From Macrosoma leucophasiata (lineage: Eukaryota; Arthropoda; Insecta; Lepidoptera; Hedylidae), in contig JAWQUS010000016.1 of NCBI GenBank assembly GCA_036365455.1, positions 16,949,001-17,013,000 on the forward strand: 64,000 nucleotides of DNA, in the 5' to 3' direction. Made by a program: the position numbers and the translations under genes. Each line of letters begins with the position of its first letter. Position 1 is the stretch's first letter. The notes beneath the pieces are model-generated. The model was not told the origin of the DNA, made no database searches, and saw only the letters and a program-made list of their open reading frames with translations. Below, piece by piece: positions 1-10,018 of the stretch.

Positions 1-240
1 AACTGCAAAGTCTATTATATCGGTTGCCTAACTAGCATAGTTCGACAACCGATATAATGCTGCTGCCACCATAAGGCAATGCTATAGATGTGAAGGAAAG
101 ATTTGACAAATCGGGCAGGATTTCGGTAGCTCAGTTGGAAGAGCGGCTGGACTAGACTCCCAGTGGCCGCGAGTTCGAGTCTCGCCTGAAGTCAAATTTT
201 TCTTTCCATTTTTCTTTAAAACACCAACATAAATTCAACA
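1..240 (+). repeat. tRNA-like repeat unit, diverged copy
   Basis: This is a plus-oriented, diverged copy of the 308-bp unit found in tandem at 9341-10018. It shares the stretch that reads GGAAAGATTTGACAAATCGG before the tRNA-like core, the core itself, and the AAATTTTTCTTTCC tail. Near its start it carries an inverted repeat, ATTATATCGGTTG at about 14-26 and its complement at about 47-59, which could form a hairpin. In the tandem units only one arm of that hairpin is obvious. Confidence 0.7.
120..193 (+). tRNA. tRNA-like sequence (probably a repeat-borne pseudogene)
   Basis: D arm GCTC...GAGC and T arm GCGAG-TTCGAGT-CTCGC are clear, with pol III box A (TAGCTCAGTTGG) and box B (GAGTTCGAGTC). 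The acceptor stem pairs ATTTCGG with CTGAAGT imperfectly. The anticodon stem closes on a 9-nt rather than a 7-nt loop, so no anticodon is assigned. It recurs inside a dispersed repeat, which argues for a tRNA-derived element rather than a working tRNA gene. Confidence 0.4.
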
Positions 241-540
241 GTGGAAAATTTTGCAAATATGTATCGATATTAGCATTAAACCTCAAACTTTGTCACAGTT
301 TTTATAACAACGCTTAAATAGTGTGGCTTTATTGGTTAGTTTCAAAATAGAGCAATATGGTAATGCCACCGCGAAGGTTTAAAGTTTGTGCCCAGTTTGT
401 AACTAGAGAAGCGCCGACCTCATCTGCTTTACATATTTTATACGCTCATTGAGATTTTGTTGCCTTGGTTACCAGTACGATAGTTTTGGGTGGGCATCTT
501 GTTAGTTATGATTTCTCGAAGTTGCCTTACTAATGTCACA

Positions 541-722
541 CCGCGGACACTCCGCCAAAAAACAAATACAAACGCTTAATTTGGTCTCTATTACACAGAC
601 ATCAATCAGTGACGTGTATTTACACGTGCACTTGTGTGCGTAGCACGTAAAAAATACCAACCGTCGCCCATAAGAGGCGAGGAGGTTGGATGATGCGGGG
701 AAATCGGGCGGGACGTCGAAGT
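541..722 (+). repeat. ~180-bp dispersed repeat, copy 1
   Basis: The segment matches 48898-49096 over its whole length in the same orientation, with scattered substitutions. Shared landmarks are CACACCGCGG at the start, TACACGTGCAC, TGTGTGCGTAGCACGTA, GTCGCCCATAAGAGG, GAAATCGGGCGGGACGTC and TGTCCATTCTATAC at the end. No open frame or terminal repeat was seen, so the class is unknown. Confidence 0.7.
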
Positions 723-1344
723 GTCCATTCTATACGTAGGTAGTATTATTACAAATTATCTGCTAATGTTAAGATTTAAATAGGGAGCCGGTCATAAAGT
801 ACAGTGCTCATCAATAAATATTGCACTTCGAGCCTAACCCCGACCCCAAGACCGCTTAAAAGCCTCTTCCAGCACGCTGCTGATCACAATTTTATAGTTG
901 ATAATAAGTATACCCAAAACGAGAGAGATCGCCATCATATTATCAAAAAAGATGTTACCATTTTTCAGAGAAGGCTGATTAAAGGTTAAGTAATAAAATA
1001 TTTTATTAAAAAACAACGAATCAGTAAATCAAACTTGAAAGTAGATACTTCTTCGGTTCCTCCTGAATAGTTAATAATGCTTGTCGCAGCCGGTATGAAA
1101 GTTGCGACGTCAAAGGAAGGTTAAGTGATTTTCATTAAAATATTCAAATTCATTCATCAAAGTGTTGGTATTTAATAAATAATTATAATGTACACATTTT
1201 ATTGACGATTTACTAGGTCAGACCAACTATCTCGCAAATCAATACAAAGGTAAGTTTAATTATACGAATAGAATTCTGGTTCTCTGACTGCTTGCTGGTG
1301 AATAAATTTACCTCCTATAACCTCATGTTTTGCTTAACTGGTAC
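723..1344. other. No gene recognised
   Basis: AT-rich sequence with short open frames on both strands that resemble nothing I recognise. A short stretch at about 801-835 (GTGCTCATCAATAAATATTGCAC) resembles 43155-43180, the edge of a dispersed repeat. Confidence 0.5.
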
Positions 1345-1690
1345 TTACTTTAACAAAGGAGATGTTGCAAAAATGTATGGACCTCCGGCCATGTATTGTA
1401 CACAATATCATTAAACAGGCAAAATCAATATAATAACGTTTTTTACTGCATATAATCACTTATTTAGCTTTGTTTGCAGTTACAAAACATTCTTTGCAGT
1501 TAGAATTGCAACTCAAAACCAACATGGCGAATACGGCGGGCGATGTCATTTTGACATTTTCATTTTTTAAATTGTATTTTGATTATATAGTACTTGGAGA
1601 AAAAAGTAACATTTTCTAAATACTGTCGAAATACTTTGAGGTCGTGTACGAACCAGAGCCGAGCTCGCAACATCTCCTTTGTTAAAGTAA
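1345..1690. mobile_element. 346-bp MITE with perfect 24-bp terminal inverted repeats
   Basis: The left end reads TTACTTTAACAAAGGAGATG followed by TTGC (1345-1368), and its exact reverse complement occupies 1667-1690. The interior is noncoding. A size of about 350 bp with long perfect terminal repeats and no transposase fits a nonautonomous DNA transposon. The target duplication is unclear; a TTA or TA site is possible. Confidence 0.75.
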
Positions 1691-1814
1691 AAGTAATATG
1701 AGGCAACCCAGCCGTCGGTGATCGTACTCAGATAATATCTCTAGATACTGATACACGATTATATATAAAACAGCAGGGTCGTGATGATCCCACCTGCTAG
1801 TGAAAGAGAGTTGA

Positions 1815-2090
1815 GTTGAATGGCAAACAAGCATGCAGTTCACGTTGATGTTAAGTGACGACTGCAGCTTATAGACACCCACACTAAGACCGGAGGTCAA
1901 AATGAAGATGCGTTACCACTCCTGAGGCCTAAGGTGTTATGCCTCTGTGCCGGAAATTACAGGGCCGTACATTACCACCTGACCGGAACACGATAGTACT
2001 GAACACTACCATTTAGCGGCAAGTATATTAGGTAATGCGGTGGTGCCTACGCCCGCGAGCTCCGTCACTGGAGCTCTACCACCGGTAAAA
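1815..2090 (+). repeat. Dispersed family A repeat, copy 1
   Basis: Family A landmarks in order: GGCAAACAAGCATGCAGTTC, TGACTGCAGC.TATAGACACC, CAGATGCGTTACCACTCCTG, GCCGGAAATTACAGGGCCG, TAGCGGCAAGTATATTAGG, GCGGTGGTGCCTACGCCCGC and GGAGCTCTACCACC. In full copies a T run precedes the first landmark, so the transcript-like strand is probably the opposite one, ending in poly(A). No pol III boxes are obvious. Confidence 0.85.
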
Positions 2091-2099
2091 CCTAAAATT

Positions 2100-2631
2100 C
2101 TTTTAAATACAAGCCTTTTCATCTTTCAGTGTTGGTTGGGTGAGATGGGGACCGTGGGCCCCAGACAACACAAACCTATCTTAAATAACGTTGTCGAAGA
2201 AAACAATCAGTAAGAAATATACGAGCAAAAACTTTTTATTATATTGTTCCTCCAAAAGTTAGATCTTTTGGAGTTCAGAACGCGAAGATGTTTGAGGGTT
2301 ACAATTATAAATACTCGTACAGTTCAAAACAATTTGTTTGTTCTTCTAATGCTTGTATTTTAAATTGTGAATTTGAAATATGTTCGATTTGTATTTTAGG
2401 AAGTTATTTTCCGTGTACCTACGTAGTTTATATTCATTTTATAATTGAAGGTAGGCTTCTTTATCTATACATCTATACTGCATACTACATACATATAGGT
2501 ATTATACTACATATCTACTACAAACAAATAAAATTGGCGTGTCTGTTTGTAATACAAAAATAACCGCTTTTTAATAAAATGCGTATATGTATGAATACGG
2601 TTACGGTACATACTCGTATATATCAAAGAAA
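2100..2631. other. No gene recognised
   Basis: AT-rich intergenic sequence. An open frame of about 90 codons at 2288-2563 is rich in Tyr, Ile and Cys, as expected of AT-rich noncoding DNA, and has no recognisable motif. Confidence 0.5.
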
Positions 2632-2800
2632 AATTTTAGAAATTAAACTTGCGGATTTTCTCGCGTATACAACACTCCCAAACTTCTTCATACACCCGAC
2701 ATATCGGTCGCTTTCCAGCAAACTAATTAGCAAACTAATTAGACGATGTTCAGCCTGGTCTTATATAGCTGAGACAGAACACAACCCTAGTGCGATGTAA
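2632..2800 (-). repeat. PLTR-like arm (left)
   Basis: Inverted partner of 4285-4463. Shared blocks are CTTGCGGATTTTCTCGCGTA, CAACACTCCCAAACTTCTTC, GGTCGCTTTCCAGC and TAGCTGAGACAGAACACAAC. The centre differs: here AACTAATTAGC is tandemly duplicated, replacing about 20 bp present in the right arm. Confidence 0.75.
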
Positions 2801-3145
2801 ACTACTAGTGGCGCCATCTATCGAGAAATTACTGAAAACTACGTCGCCATGTCATGCTAGCGCCACCTGTTTCTGAGACGTCTGGCATAACGGTCCGGAT
2901 TCACGCAAAAGTTACTAACCGTATCTCGTGGTTTTGCAGATTTACTAGTTTGGGATTTCAATTTGGATATAATGGGATCCCAATTCGTCGACAAACGCCA
3001 ACCATCCTCTCTATTGAAATTTGGATGCTTTTTAATCTCAATAGCCTCCCTGACCATCCGTGGATACTATCTGAACCTTATCAAAACGAATGTAGTGGTT
3101 GGGTTTGTCCGTTAGATGTTCACAAACTGCAGACTTTCCGGTTCT

Positions 3146-3829
3146 TTAGTGTTTGACATCGTCTATATGTTCTTTCACCCGGGTCAATACAGGCCTCTTT
3201 GTTTGTCCTATGTACGAAAGTCCGCAATCACAATCTAGTTTATAGATACCGGCATCCTGCAAAGGAATGTTACATTTTATAGGTCTTAAATACTGGTGTA
3301 GTTTATTATAAGGTTTGAAAATTGTCTTTATTGACAACTTTTTCAGTATCTTACCTATTTTATCCGTAACACCCTTAACATAAGGTAGTAAGGCCGGTTG
3401 TCTTTCAACTGTTGGTGGTTTCGTTGATTTTCTATGTCGAAGGGGTGGTACTTTTAGTTTATTATTTCGCAGCACTTGTCGTAGGTGTTTTAGCTCGGCA
3501 TTTAAATGATCGTTGTCACATATGCCTCGTGCTCTCCTAAACAAAGATAGGCCGACTGCAGCTAGATGTCCCGGGAAGTGGTGAGAGTTACCATTGAGAT
3601 ACCTATCTGTATGGGTAAGTTTCCTATACACAGTATGGCTTAAGGTGTTGTCGGGATTCCTAATCAATAGAGTATCTAAGAAGGCTAATTTGCTATTTTG
3701 CTCCAATTCCATTGTAAATCTGATCTTTTGATTTATGAAATTGAGATGATCGAGAAATCCAGTTACTTCATCACTGTCTAACACGGTGAACGTATCGTCT
3801 ACATAGCGCTTGTATATTTTAGGTGTCAT
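3146..3829 (-). pseudogene. Penelope-like RT (C-terminal part) plus GIY-YIG endonuclease
   Basis: The translated frame opens with YKRYVDDTF, the catalytic YVDD box of Penelope-type reverse transcriptases (motif C, about 3793-3807). It continues through an RT thumb-like region (KLAFLDTLL, HTDRYLNGNSHHFPGH) and ends in a GIY-YIG nuclease N-terminal half (GIYKLDCDCGLSYIGQTKR, then TRVKEH). The RT copies the element RNA and the nuclease nicks the target. The GIY-YIG domain looks cut short at its C-terminus, and the N-terminal RT motifs lie in another frame at 3831-4241. A frameshift near 3830 separates them, so no full protein can be made. Confidence 0.85.
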
Positions 3830-3830
3830 G

Positions 3831-4241
3831 TCATGTAGTAATCAGGGCACGCTCCTCGAAGTCTTCCATAAATATATCTGCAACCACAGGAGACACCGGA
3901 GAGCCCATTGCGACTCCATCTAGTTGCATGTAAAAGTCATTATTCCACATGAGGTAACCGGATGTTAAACACCATTCCAGTAATTCTGAATATTCTATAG
4001 GCAAATTGTTAGCGACTAACCTCCATTTAACTATTTCAACGCATTCTTTCACTGGTAAGCTCGTGAATAAAGATTCAACGTCGAAACTGACCATAACGTC
4101 ATTAGCTGAGATTTGTAGATGGTTGACTTCAGCGATAAAACTATAGGGATCCTTCACGAAAGCCGTTGTTTGTCCCCTCAGTGGTGAAAGTATACGTGCT
4201 ACGTGTTGAGCCAGTTTATATGTCGGTGTATGGCTCAACAC
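3831..4241 (-). pseudogene. Penelope-like RT (palm N-terminal part)
   Basis: Shows motif A as MVSFDVESLFTSLP and motif B as GVAMGSPVSPVVADIFME, both typical of Penelope-type reverse transcriptases. The upstream part (YKLAQHVARILSPLRGQT) fits the segment before motif A. At its 5' end the sequence runs into an inverted copy of itself (fold-back at 4166-4279), so the N-terminus of the protein is missing. At its 3' end it stops just before the YVDD frame. Neither half could function alone. Confidence 0.8.
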
Positions 4242-4279
4242 GTAGCACGTATACTTTCACCATTGAGGGGACAAACAAC
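4166..4279. repeat. Long hairpin inside the Penelope-like element
   Basis: Arms 4166-4213 and 4232-4279 are reverse complements with one mismatch, separated by 18 bp. The 48-bp arms carry the RT coding segment LAQHVARILSPLRGQT in both orientations. This looks like a strand-switch junction formed during insertion. Confidence 0.85.
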
Positions 4280-4284
4280 GGTAG

Positions 4285-4463
4285 TGTACATCGCACTAGG
4301 GTTGTGTTCTGTCTCAGCTATATAAGACCAGGCTGTGAACATCGTCGAATTAGTCAGCCCGGAACCACAGTAGCTGGAAAGCGACCGAAACGTCGGGTGT
4401 ATGAAGAAGTTTGGGAGTGTTGTATACGCGAGAAAATCCGCAAGTTTAGTTTCTACAATGTGT
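4285..4463 (+). repeat. PLTR-like arm (right)
   Basis: Inverted partner of 2632-2800. It contains GCGACCGAAACGTCGGGT, a block shared with 24552-24571 and, inverted, with about 38860-38877. It is followed by a small palindrome at 4443-4483 (TTTCTACAATG and its complement). Confidence 0.75.
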
Positions 4464-4529
4464 GAACATTGTAGAAATTAAACTAAATAAAACCGACGAA
4501 AACGTTAAAGAAAAATTTTTAACTATTTT

Positions 4530-4680
4530 TGTGCCTGTTTGTTTGAAACGGCTGGACTGATTTTGACAGGACTTTCACTGGTATACCTGATTTAATAAGG
4601 AGTAGTAACTTAGGCTACTTTTATTTTAGTATCAAATTCTACAAGGACGAAGTCGCGGGTTCAGCAAGTTTTAGATATAA
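4530..4680 (-). repeat. Common lepidopteran retroelement tail
   Basis: Contains ACTGATTTTGACAGGACTTTCACTGG, TAAGGAGTAGTAACTTAGGC and ACGAAGTCGCGGGT in shorter pieces. The same order of blocks recurs at 19650-20110, 40395-40620 and 62125-62410. The class is unknown. Confidence 0.55.
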
Positions 4681-4755
4681 GTATGTAATTGAGAATATGT
4701 ACCTATACTTTTTTTATGTACTTACGTTACTGCATGCTTGTTAAACACTTCCAGT

Positions 4756-5026
4756 ATTAAACAACCATTCAGTTCACATTGATGTTAAGTGATGACTGCA
4801 GCCTATAGACACCTACACAAAGACCAAGGTCAAAATGCAGATGCGTTACCACTCCTAAGGCCTAAGGTGTTATGCATCTGTGCCGGAAATTACAAGGCCG
4901 TACATTACCACCTGACCGGAACACGATCATGCTGAACACTACCATTTAGCGGCAAGTATATTAGGTAATGCGGTGGTGCCTACGCCCACGAGCTCCGTCA
5001 CTGGCTGGAGCTCTACCACCAGTAAA
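4756..5026 (+). repeat. Family A repeat, copy 2
   Basis: Carries the family A landmarks from CAGTTCACATTGATGTTAAG through GAGCTCTACCACC, with a degraded 5' end and a short duplication (GGCTGGAGCTC) near the 3' end. Confidence 0.85.
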
Positions 5027-5029
5027 TAA

Positions 5030-6120
5030 TTACTCTCTCCTCTGCGTGAAAAACAAAATTGATATTACGCAAATGAAAAAAATATGTATTTAAAAAATCT
5101 TGCATTAATTACTACTTATCAAGGAAATTCAAAAAGGAATCTCGTAACTTTTACAATCTGATAATTAAATTCCTTTCATTTCCTTGACAAGGCGGATTCA
5201 CGATTCCTCACAGAAGTTACTTTAATACACAATATTCCCATCACATTTCATTTCAACTTAATTCTTTTTGCGACAACCAAAAATTAGAAATAAATTGAAT
5301 AATACCAATTGAAATTTAAAACAGCTTAATTGAGTTTTAGAAGGTATAATGAGAATTTTGAACATTGTTTTCACAGCAGTCAATATTGAGACTATAAAAG
5401 TAGAACTTCTAAAGGCTTTGACAGTTTTCAGCAGAAAAAGTGCTGAGTTATTTAGTTATTTGAAATTGATGAAAAACGTAAATTCCTTTAATATTTCAAT
5501 AATTTCATTGCTGTTGCATTATTATGTGATATAACTTATATTATCTAACAATAGGTACTTACCTACTTCTTAGTAGAATAAAAAGGACACATAAAACCAA
5601 ACATATAACGTTTACACCACTAATTTAAATTCCAAAATAATCTTAAAACTGTAGGTTTATAGAAGGTAGCTTAAGTTGGTGTAATATAGGGTTTTTTTTT
5701 TTTACTAACTATATCCTTCGGAAGGTTGGTACAACCAAAGAACTCTCTGCTAATCCGAAATCAGACAGTAATATTAGCTTTTATTATCATCACATAAGGT
5801 GCTTAGGTGAGCAAGCGTCCAGTACCCTGCTTGTACCTATATACTGCCGCTGATTGCTTTAACCTCAACCTGTCCCTAGAAGACCACAGCCACGACATTC
5901 CATGTTTAGGACTCTCCCGAAGCGATTTAATTATGATTTTGCTGATACCTTATTCCATATTGCTTACACCTGTATTTCGTCTAAAAGGTACTGGAACTTT
6001 CCTTTATCGAGAGACAAAATGAGAGCAGTCCCAAGGGCATGGCAAACCAGTACTTATTTTAGATTTAGGTATATATAACCTTTGAAAGGACATGTATTAA
6101 GTTCAAACATCAAATAATGA
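5030..6120. other. No gene recognised
   Basis: AT-rich sequence with short open frames only. A T run at 5690-5703 precedes an unassigned stretch that may be a diverged repeat. Confidence 0.45.
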
Positions 6121-6121
6121 C

Positions 6122-6310
6122 TGCCTCAGCAGTCCAGCAGGCCACTATTGCCACGCTGAGGATTCGATTCCCGAGTCGGGGGCTACCAGAAATAAAGATG
6201 TAAAATCCTTTATCTGTGTTTCTATCAGATTTTTTCCATGTTCTGGAATTTTCTCAGTAACTCGGAGTTTAGTAATGTATCCGGAAATATCAACAGGCTC
6301 GCCACCTATT
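6122..6310 (+). mobile_element. tRNA-derived SINE (family B), 5' part
   Basis: Head CTGCCTCAGCAGTCCAGCAGGCCACTA in pieces, box-B-like GATTCGATTCCCGAGTCGGG, then TAAAATCCTTTATCTGTG and the body with GGAATTTTCTCAGTAACTC. The same order is seen in the near-complete copy at 41191-41458. This copy stops near the CGCCACCTATT block. Confidence 0.7.
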
Positions 6311-6387
6311 TCATAGACCAAAATATAATCTTTGAATCGTTGTATGTGTAACATACAGCAGATAAGCTTAACCACCATATCCGGTAG

Positions 6388-6680
6388 TTCGGATACTCGC
6401 TCGAGAACACAGACCCATTCCACGAATGGTACGCAATGGTTTGGCACGTGACGATGGATGAAGACCGGACGGCATGTCGGCAAGCCACACCAAAGGCATT
6501 AAGCCTTTGGTGTGGCTGGTTATGTGAGGCTGAGCAGGCCTTTGAAGTGGGACGCAACATGCGTTGACACTCTTACGCCGCGCCGTCCCATCTTCCAGGC
6601 ACGGCGTGTTCTGCCGGCACTGCTTCTGCATCAGCGGAGACTCTAAAGCGGCGCAAATACAGTAGTCTTTCATACCCCAA
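6388..6680. other. GC-richer unassigned stretch with hairpin
   Basis: Base composition is richer in G+C than its surroundings. All minus-strand frames are open for 60-110 codons, but none shows a motif I recognise. A perfect 15-bp stem sits at 6483-6497 and 6503-6517 (AGCCACACCAAAGGC). It may be part of an unrecognised mobile element. Confidence 0.35.
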
Positions 6681-6929
6681 ATGGCACAGGTATAATTTTA
6701 CAAAGGCTACAAGACCTCAAGATACCATAACTTATTTTTACGTTAATCCTGAACGCTACGCAGGACAATTACGACCGAAATATCAGATTGATTTTAGAAA
6801 TCATTTCAAATATACGCGAGATACCTAAATCCATAAAAATAGTTTTTATTACATAGCTCTTAAACACAAGCACTGAATCTTCGCTTTATTTCTAATTACA
6901 AATTAGGTGCTCAACAAGCCGACAATTTA

Positions 6930-7030
6930 CATAGATGGTAAGTTAATACTCCAGTCTATAAACATCTACACTAAACACGGAGATCAAAATGTAGACACAT
7001 TGCCACCCCTGAAGCCTAAATTTTTTTGAC
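6930..7030 (+). repeat. Diverged family A fragment
   Basis: Resembles the 5' third of family A: CAGTCTATAAACATCTACAC and GATCAAAATGTAGACACATTG are in order, with many changes. Confidence 0.45.
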
Positions 7031-7039
7031 TCTGTGATA

Positions 7040-7333
7040 TTTTTTTTTTTTTATGTAATGGAAGTGGTAAACAAGCATGCAGTTCACGTTGATGTTAAGT
7101 GATGACTGCAGCCTTTAGACACCCACACAAAGACTAAGGTCAAAATGCAGATGCGTTACCACTCCTGAGGCCTAAGGTGTTACGCCTCTGTGCCGGAAAT
7201 TACAGGGCCGTACATTACCACCTGACCGGAACACGATAGTGCTGAACACTACCATTTAGCGGCAAGTATATTAGGTAATGCGGTGGTGCCTACGCCCGCG
7301 AGCTCCGTCACTGGAGCTCTACCACCAGTAAAT
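7040..7333 (+). repeat. Family A repeat, copy 3 (near full length)
   Basis: Starts with a T run (7041-7052), then TATGTAATGGAAGTGG, and runs through all landmarks to GAGCTCTACCACCAGTAAA. The copy helps define the family length of about 285 bp plus the homopolymer. Confidence 0.9.
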
Positions 7334-7339
7334 ATAAAG

Positions 7340-7610
7340 GAACCATTCATTACGATCTAACCGGTACATGAGAGCACTGGGGAGGGACGTAGCTACCGCC
7401 CCTGGGCTACGGCCTCCAATGTCCTTTATTTTTATTTTCTCGCGCGTCCTTTTTAACTTTCGTTTTTTTGTTGCTCGCGCGTTCAAGAATCTTGAGCCCT
7501 AGAAGAGCCCTCAAACAAAATTTTATACGGAGCCCCGACCAAGGCACGCTACGCCACTGGTACTGAACCATTTGGCAGCAGATAGATTAGGTAATGCGGT
7601 GATTAAATGA
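7340..7610 (+). repeat. Diverged family A fragment split by foreign sequence
   Basis: The left part (CATTACGATCTAACCGGTAC) and the right part (TGAACCATTTGGCAGCAGAT then GGTAATGCGGTG) are consecutive in family A. Between them, about 7375-7555 is GC-rich sequence foreign to the family, so it is probably an insertion. Confidence 0.5.
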
Positions 7611-8155
7611 AAACATTAACGACATGAAAACGACCTCCGGTAGTTAAAGTAGGGTCTTTACATCACTTATAAACTGAAACGAGAATATAAAACTGTAAAG
7701 GCCTTGTTAAACTACCGAACCGGCTTTAAATGACTGCCGTATAAAATTATATATAGCAATAATTATACCGAAATGTCAGACCTCTTTGCGAAGTCGTTTA
7801 ATATTCGAACCCAATAAAGGTTACGTTAAAATACTATTTTCATAGATATGGACAGAAACTCATTTACAGTCTAAATTAACTCGTTCATTTTAGAATGGAG
7901 TATATAGAGACTTGACATAATTTATTGACAGCCTAATGCCTAAATATTGCGCCGAATTCGGATTTTGAATTTAAAGACGAGAAGAGCACTTGTCTTGCTT
8001 TTAAACATTGTGTATAAACCGGCCAAGTGAGAGTCAGAGTCGCTGAAATAGAAGTGTCAATACAGATGCATTTCCGCACCTGAAGCCTAAAATCTTATGA
8101 CAGCGGGTAGGGTAAGAATCTTACTTTGAGTGTTTTGACTCATCCGCCATTATTG
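7611..8155. other. No gene recognised
   Basis: No open frame, RNA gene or family repeat could be supported here. Confidence 0.4.
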
Positions 8156-8196
8156 GTGGGGTCACGGGAACAGTCTTATTATTTCCGTGACCCCAC
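8156..8196. repeat. 12-bp inverted repeat
   Basis: GTGGGGTCACGG at 8156-8167 and its exact complement at 8185-8196, with a 17-nt loop. It may be an internal palindrome of an unassigned element. Confidence 0.6.
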
Positions 8197-8647
8197 TAGT
8201 GTCTTCTAGCATCTGAGCTCAAGAGAAAGGTGTCTTTTGGGTCCCTCCAATACGCCAACCGGAAAAGTACCTCCGTTTGACTCCACGTAAAATTTCATCT
8301 TTTTTTCTGAATTGTGAATTGGTCTTTAACTTTGTTTGTAATTTGTGTATGTATGTTATTTGTAAATTTCGACGTTTTTTTTTTTAATTTTTACGCATTT
8401 TTGTTATTTAGATTTTATTCAAATAGCACCAAGTCGTGGTCGAATCATAGGTGGTTTGATTTCGATCCACTACACTAATATATATGCAACATTTTATAAG
8501 ACCGTTCACGAAAACTGTTATCGAGAACTTAGTAATTTTGGAAAGAGGGGTCCCGTATCTCAGGCCTCTTTTTGTGAAAATCTAATTTATATTCTAGTTT
8601 TACAGTTGTCGTTGATACGTTTTCCTTGTTATATCTCATGTAAGTAC

Positions 8648-9043
8648 CGTAAACTGTCATCATCATTTCAGCCAAAAGATGTCCACTGCTGAACAAAGGC
8701 CTCCCCCAAAGAATGCCACAACGAACGGTCCCGGGCCGCCCTCATCCAGCGATTGCCCGCGACCTTCACCAGGTCGTGGGTCCACCTCGTGGGGGGCCTG
8801 CCTAGGCTTCGTCTTCCGGTACGCGGCCACCACTCTAGAACTCTCCTGCCCCAACGGCCGTCAGTTCTGCGAGCTATGTGCCCTGCCCACTGCTACTTGA
8901 GTTTCGCTATTCGGTGAGCTATGTCGGTTACTTTGGTGCGGATCTCCTAATTCGATCTCGCAGAGAAACTCCGAGCATAGCCCTCTCCATTGCTCTCTGA
9001 GTGACCTTGAGCCTTTTTATGAGGCCCATAGATCGTAAACTGT
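8648..9043 (-). mobile_element. 5'-truncated RTE-type LINE with 10-bp target duplication
   Basis: CGTAAACTGT occurs at both edges (8648-8657 and 9034-9043). The 376 bp between them are the 3' end of the RTE element seen in longer form at 31574-33672: CCACTGCTGAACAAAGGCC, GCCACAACGAACGGTC and the C-terminal RT coding region on the minus strand. The 3' end on the minus strand is a short (ATG)n tail, seen here as CATCATCAT. Truncation at the 5' end is usual for LINE insertion by target-primed reverse transcription. Confidence 0.85.
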
Positions 9044-9340
9044 ACTTCCTTATAATTTTAGTATAATATAACAACTCATATCCCTATTCCAAACATCCAA
9101 TAATATAATCTCTTGGTTACAGCCCGACCATTACGTAAAATACGTAATAGCTATTTCAGTCCAAAGGATAACTATTTCTGTAATTAAATGCCTAACAGTA
9201 ACGTTGGGAACACAATAATGATTGTATGTCCAATATCTACGTTAGTGATCATAAATTCGATCCCTAACTTCGTAATTAAAAAGGTCAGCCTTTGTTGAAT
9301 GTCATTGTGATTCACTTAACTTAATTTATTTATTTGTTTT
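9044..9340. other. No gene recognised
   Basis: AT-rich spacer without a supported feature. Confidence 0.4.
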
Positions 9341-9411
9341 TATATTATTTCGCATCAACACATGCTTGTGAAATATATTTTATTTTTAAAGAAAAATGGA
9401 AAGAAAAATTT

Positions 9412-9486
9412 GACTTCAGGCGAGACTCGAACTCGCGACCTACTGGGAATCTAGTCCAGCCGCTCTTCCAATTGAGCTCCTGAAGC
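9412..9486 (-). tRNA. tRNA-like sequence, array unit 1
   Basis: Minus-strand core with acceptor pairing GCTTCAG/CTGAAGT, D arm, T arm GCGAG-TTCGAGT-CTCGC and box B. One difference from unit 2 (CTCC for CTAC at the D-arm side of the acceptor) changes box A. The anticodon loop appears to be 9 nt, so this is probably not a functional tRNA. Confidence 0.4.
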
Positions 9487-9719
9487 CCTGCCCGATTTGT
9501 CAAATCTTTCCTTCAGATCTATTGCATTGCTTTATGGTAGCAGCAGCGCCATCTATTGCCAACTATGCTAGTTAGACAACCGATATAATAGACTTTTCAG
9601 TTTATTGAATATCGTAAAGAAGTCGCTTTTACCCTTAATAATTGTTTTTATATTATTTCGCATTAACACATGCTTGTGAAATATATTTTATTTTTAAAGA
9701 AAAATGGAAAGAAAAATTT

Positions 9720-9794
9720 GACTTCAGGCGAGACTCGAACTCGCGACCTACTGGGAATCTAGTCCAGCCGCTCTTCCAATTGAGCTACTGAAGC
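9720..9794 (-). tRNA. tRNA-like sequence, array unit 2
   Basis: Same core as unit 1, exactly 308 bp downstream. Box A reads TAGCTCAATTGG and box B GAGTTCGAGTC. Acceptor, D and T stems pair well, while the anticodon arm is irregular (GCTGG/CCAGT around ACTAGATTC). Confidence 0.45.
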
Positions 9795-10018
9795 CCTGCC
9801 CGATTTGTCAAATCTTTCCTTCACATCTATTGCATTGCTTTATGGTAGCAGCAGCGCCATCTATTACCAACTATGCTAGTTAGGCAACCGATATAATAGA
9901 CTTTTCAGTTTATTGAATATCGTAAAGAAGTCGCTTTTACCCTTAATAACTGTTTTTATATTATTTCGCATTAACACATGCTTGTGAAATATATTTTATT
10001 TTTAAAGAAAAATGGAAA

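Larger units (their letters stand above)
2632..4483 (-). mobile_element. Penelope-like element with inverted arms
   Basis: The core encodes a Penelope-type reverse transcriptase and a GIY-YIG endonuclease on the minus strand. It is flanked by inverted copies of a PLTR-like segment (2632-2800 and 4285-4463). Between the coding part and the right arm, the sequence folds back on itself at 4166-4279. The simplest reading is two copies in opposite orientation joined head to head, the right one retaining only about 50 bp of coding sequence before its PLTR. The reading frame is shifted near 3830, so the copy is dead. Confidence 0.85.
9341..10018 (-). repeat. Tandem array of 308-bp tRNA-like units
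   Basis: The marker TATATTATTTCGCAT starts at 9341, 9649 and 9957, a period of exactly 308 bp. Units 1 and 2 are nearly identical, so the duplication is recent. Each unit has a minus-strand tRNA-like core, an ATCTATTGCATTGC block, a stretch GCTAGTTAG.CAACCGATAT and an AT-rich spacer. Unit 3 breaks off at about 10018. Confidence 0.9.

Noticed and set aside
2288..2563. 91-codon AT-rich frame
   Set aside because: Composition is typical of noncoding AT-rich DNA, with no recognisable signal, domain or intron.
6145..6673. Overlapping minus-strand frames of 84-112 codons
   Set aside because: They overlap a SINE and a hairpin-bearing GC-richer stretch, and none has a motif or splice context.
8663..8900. 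Open frames on both strands at the RTE fragments (also 23900-24221 and 31466-32023 plus strand)
   Set aside because: The plus-strand frames are shadows of the RTE RT C-terminal coding region on the minus strand.
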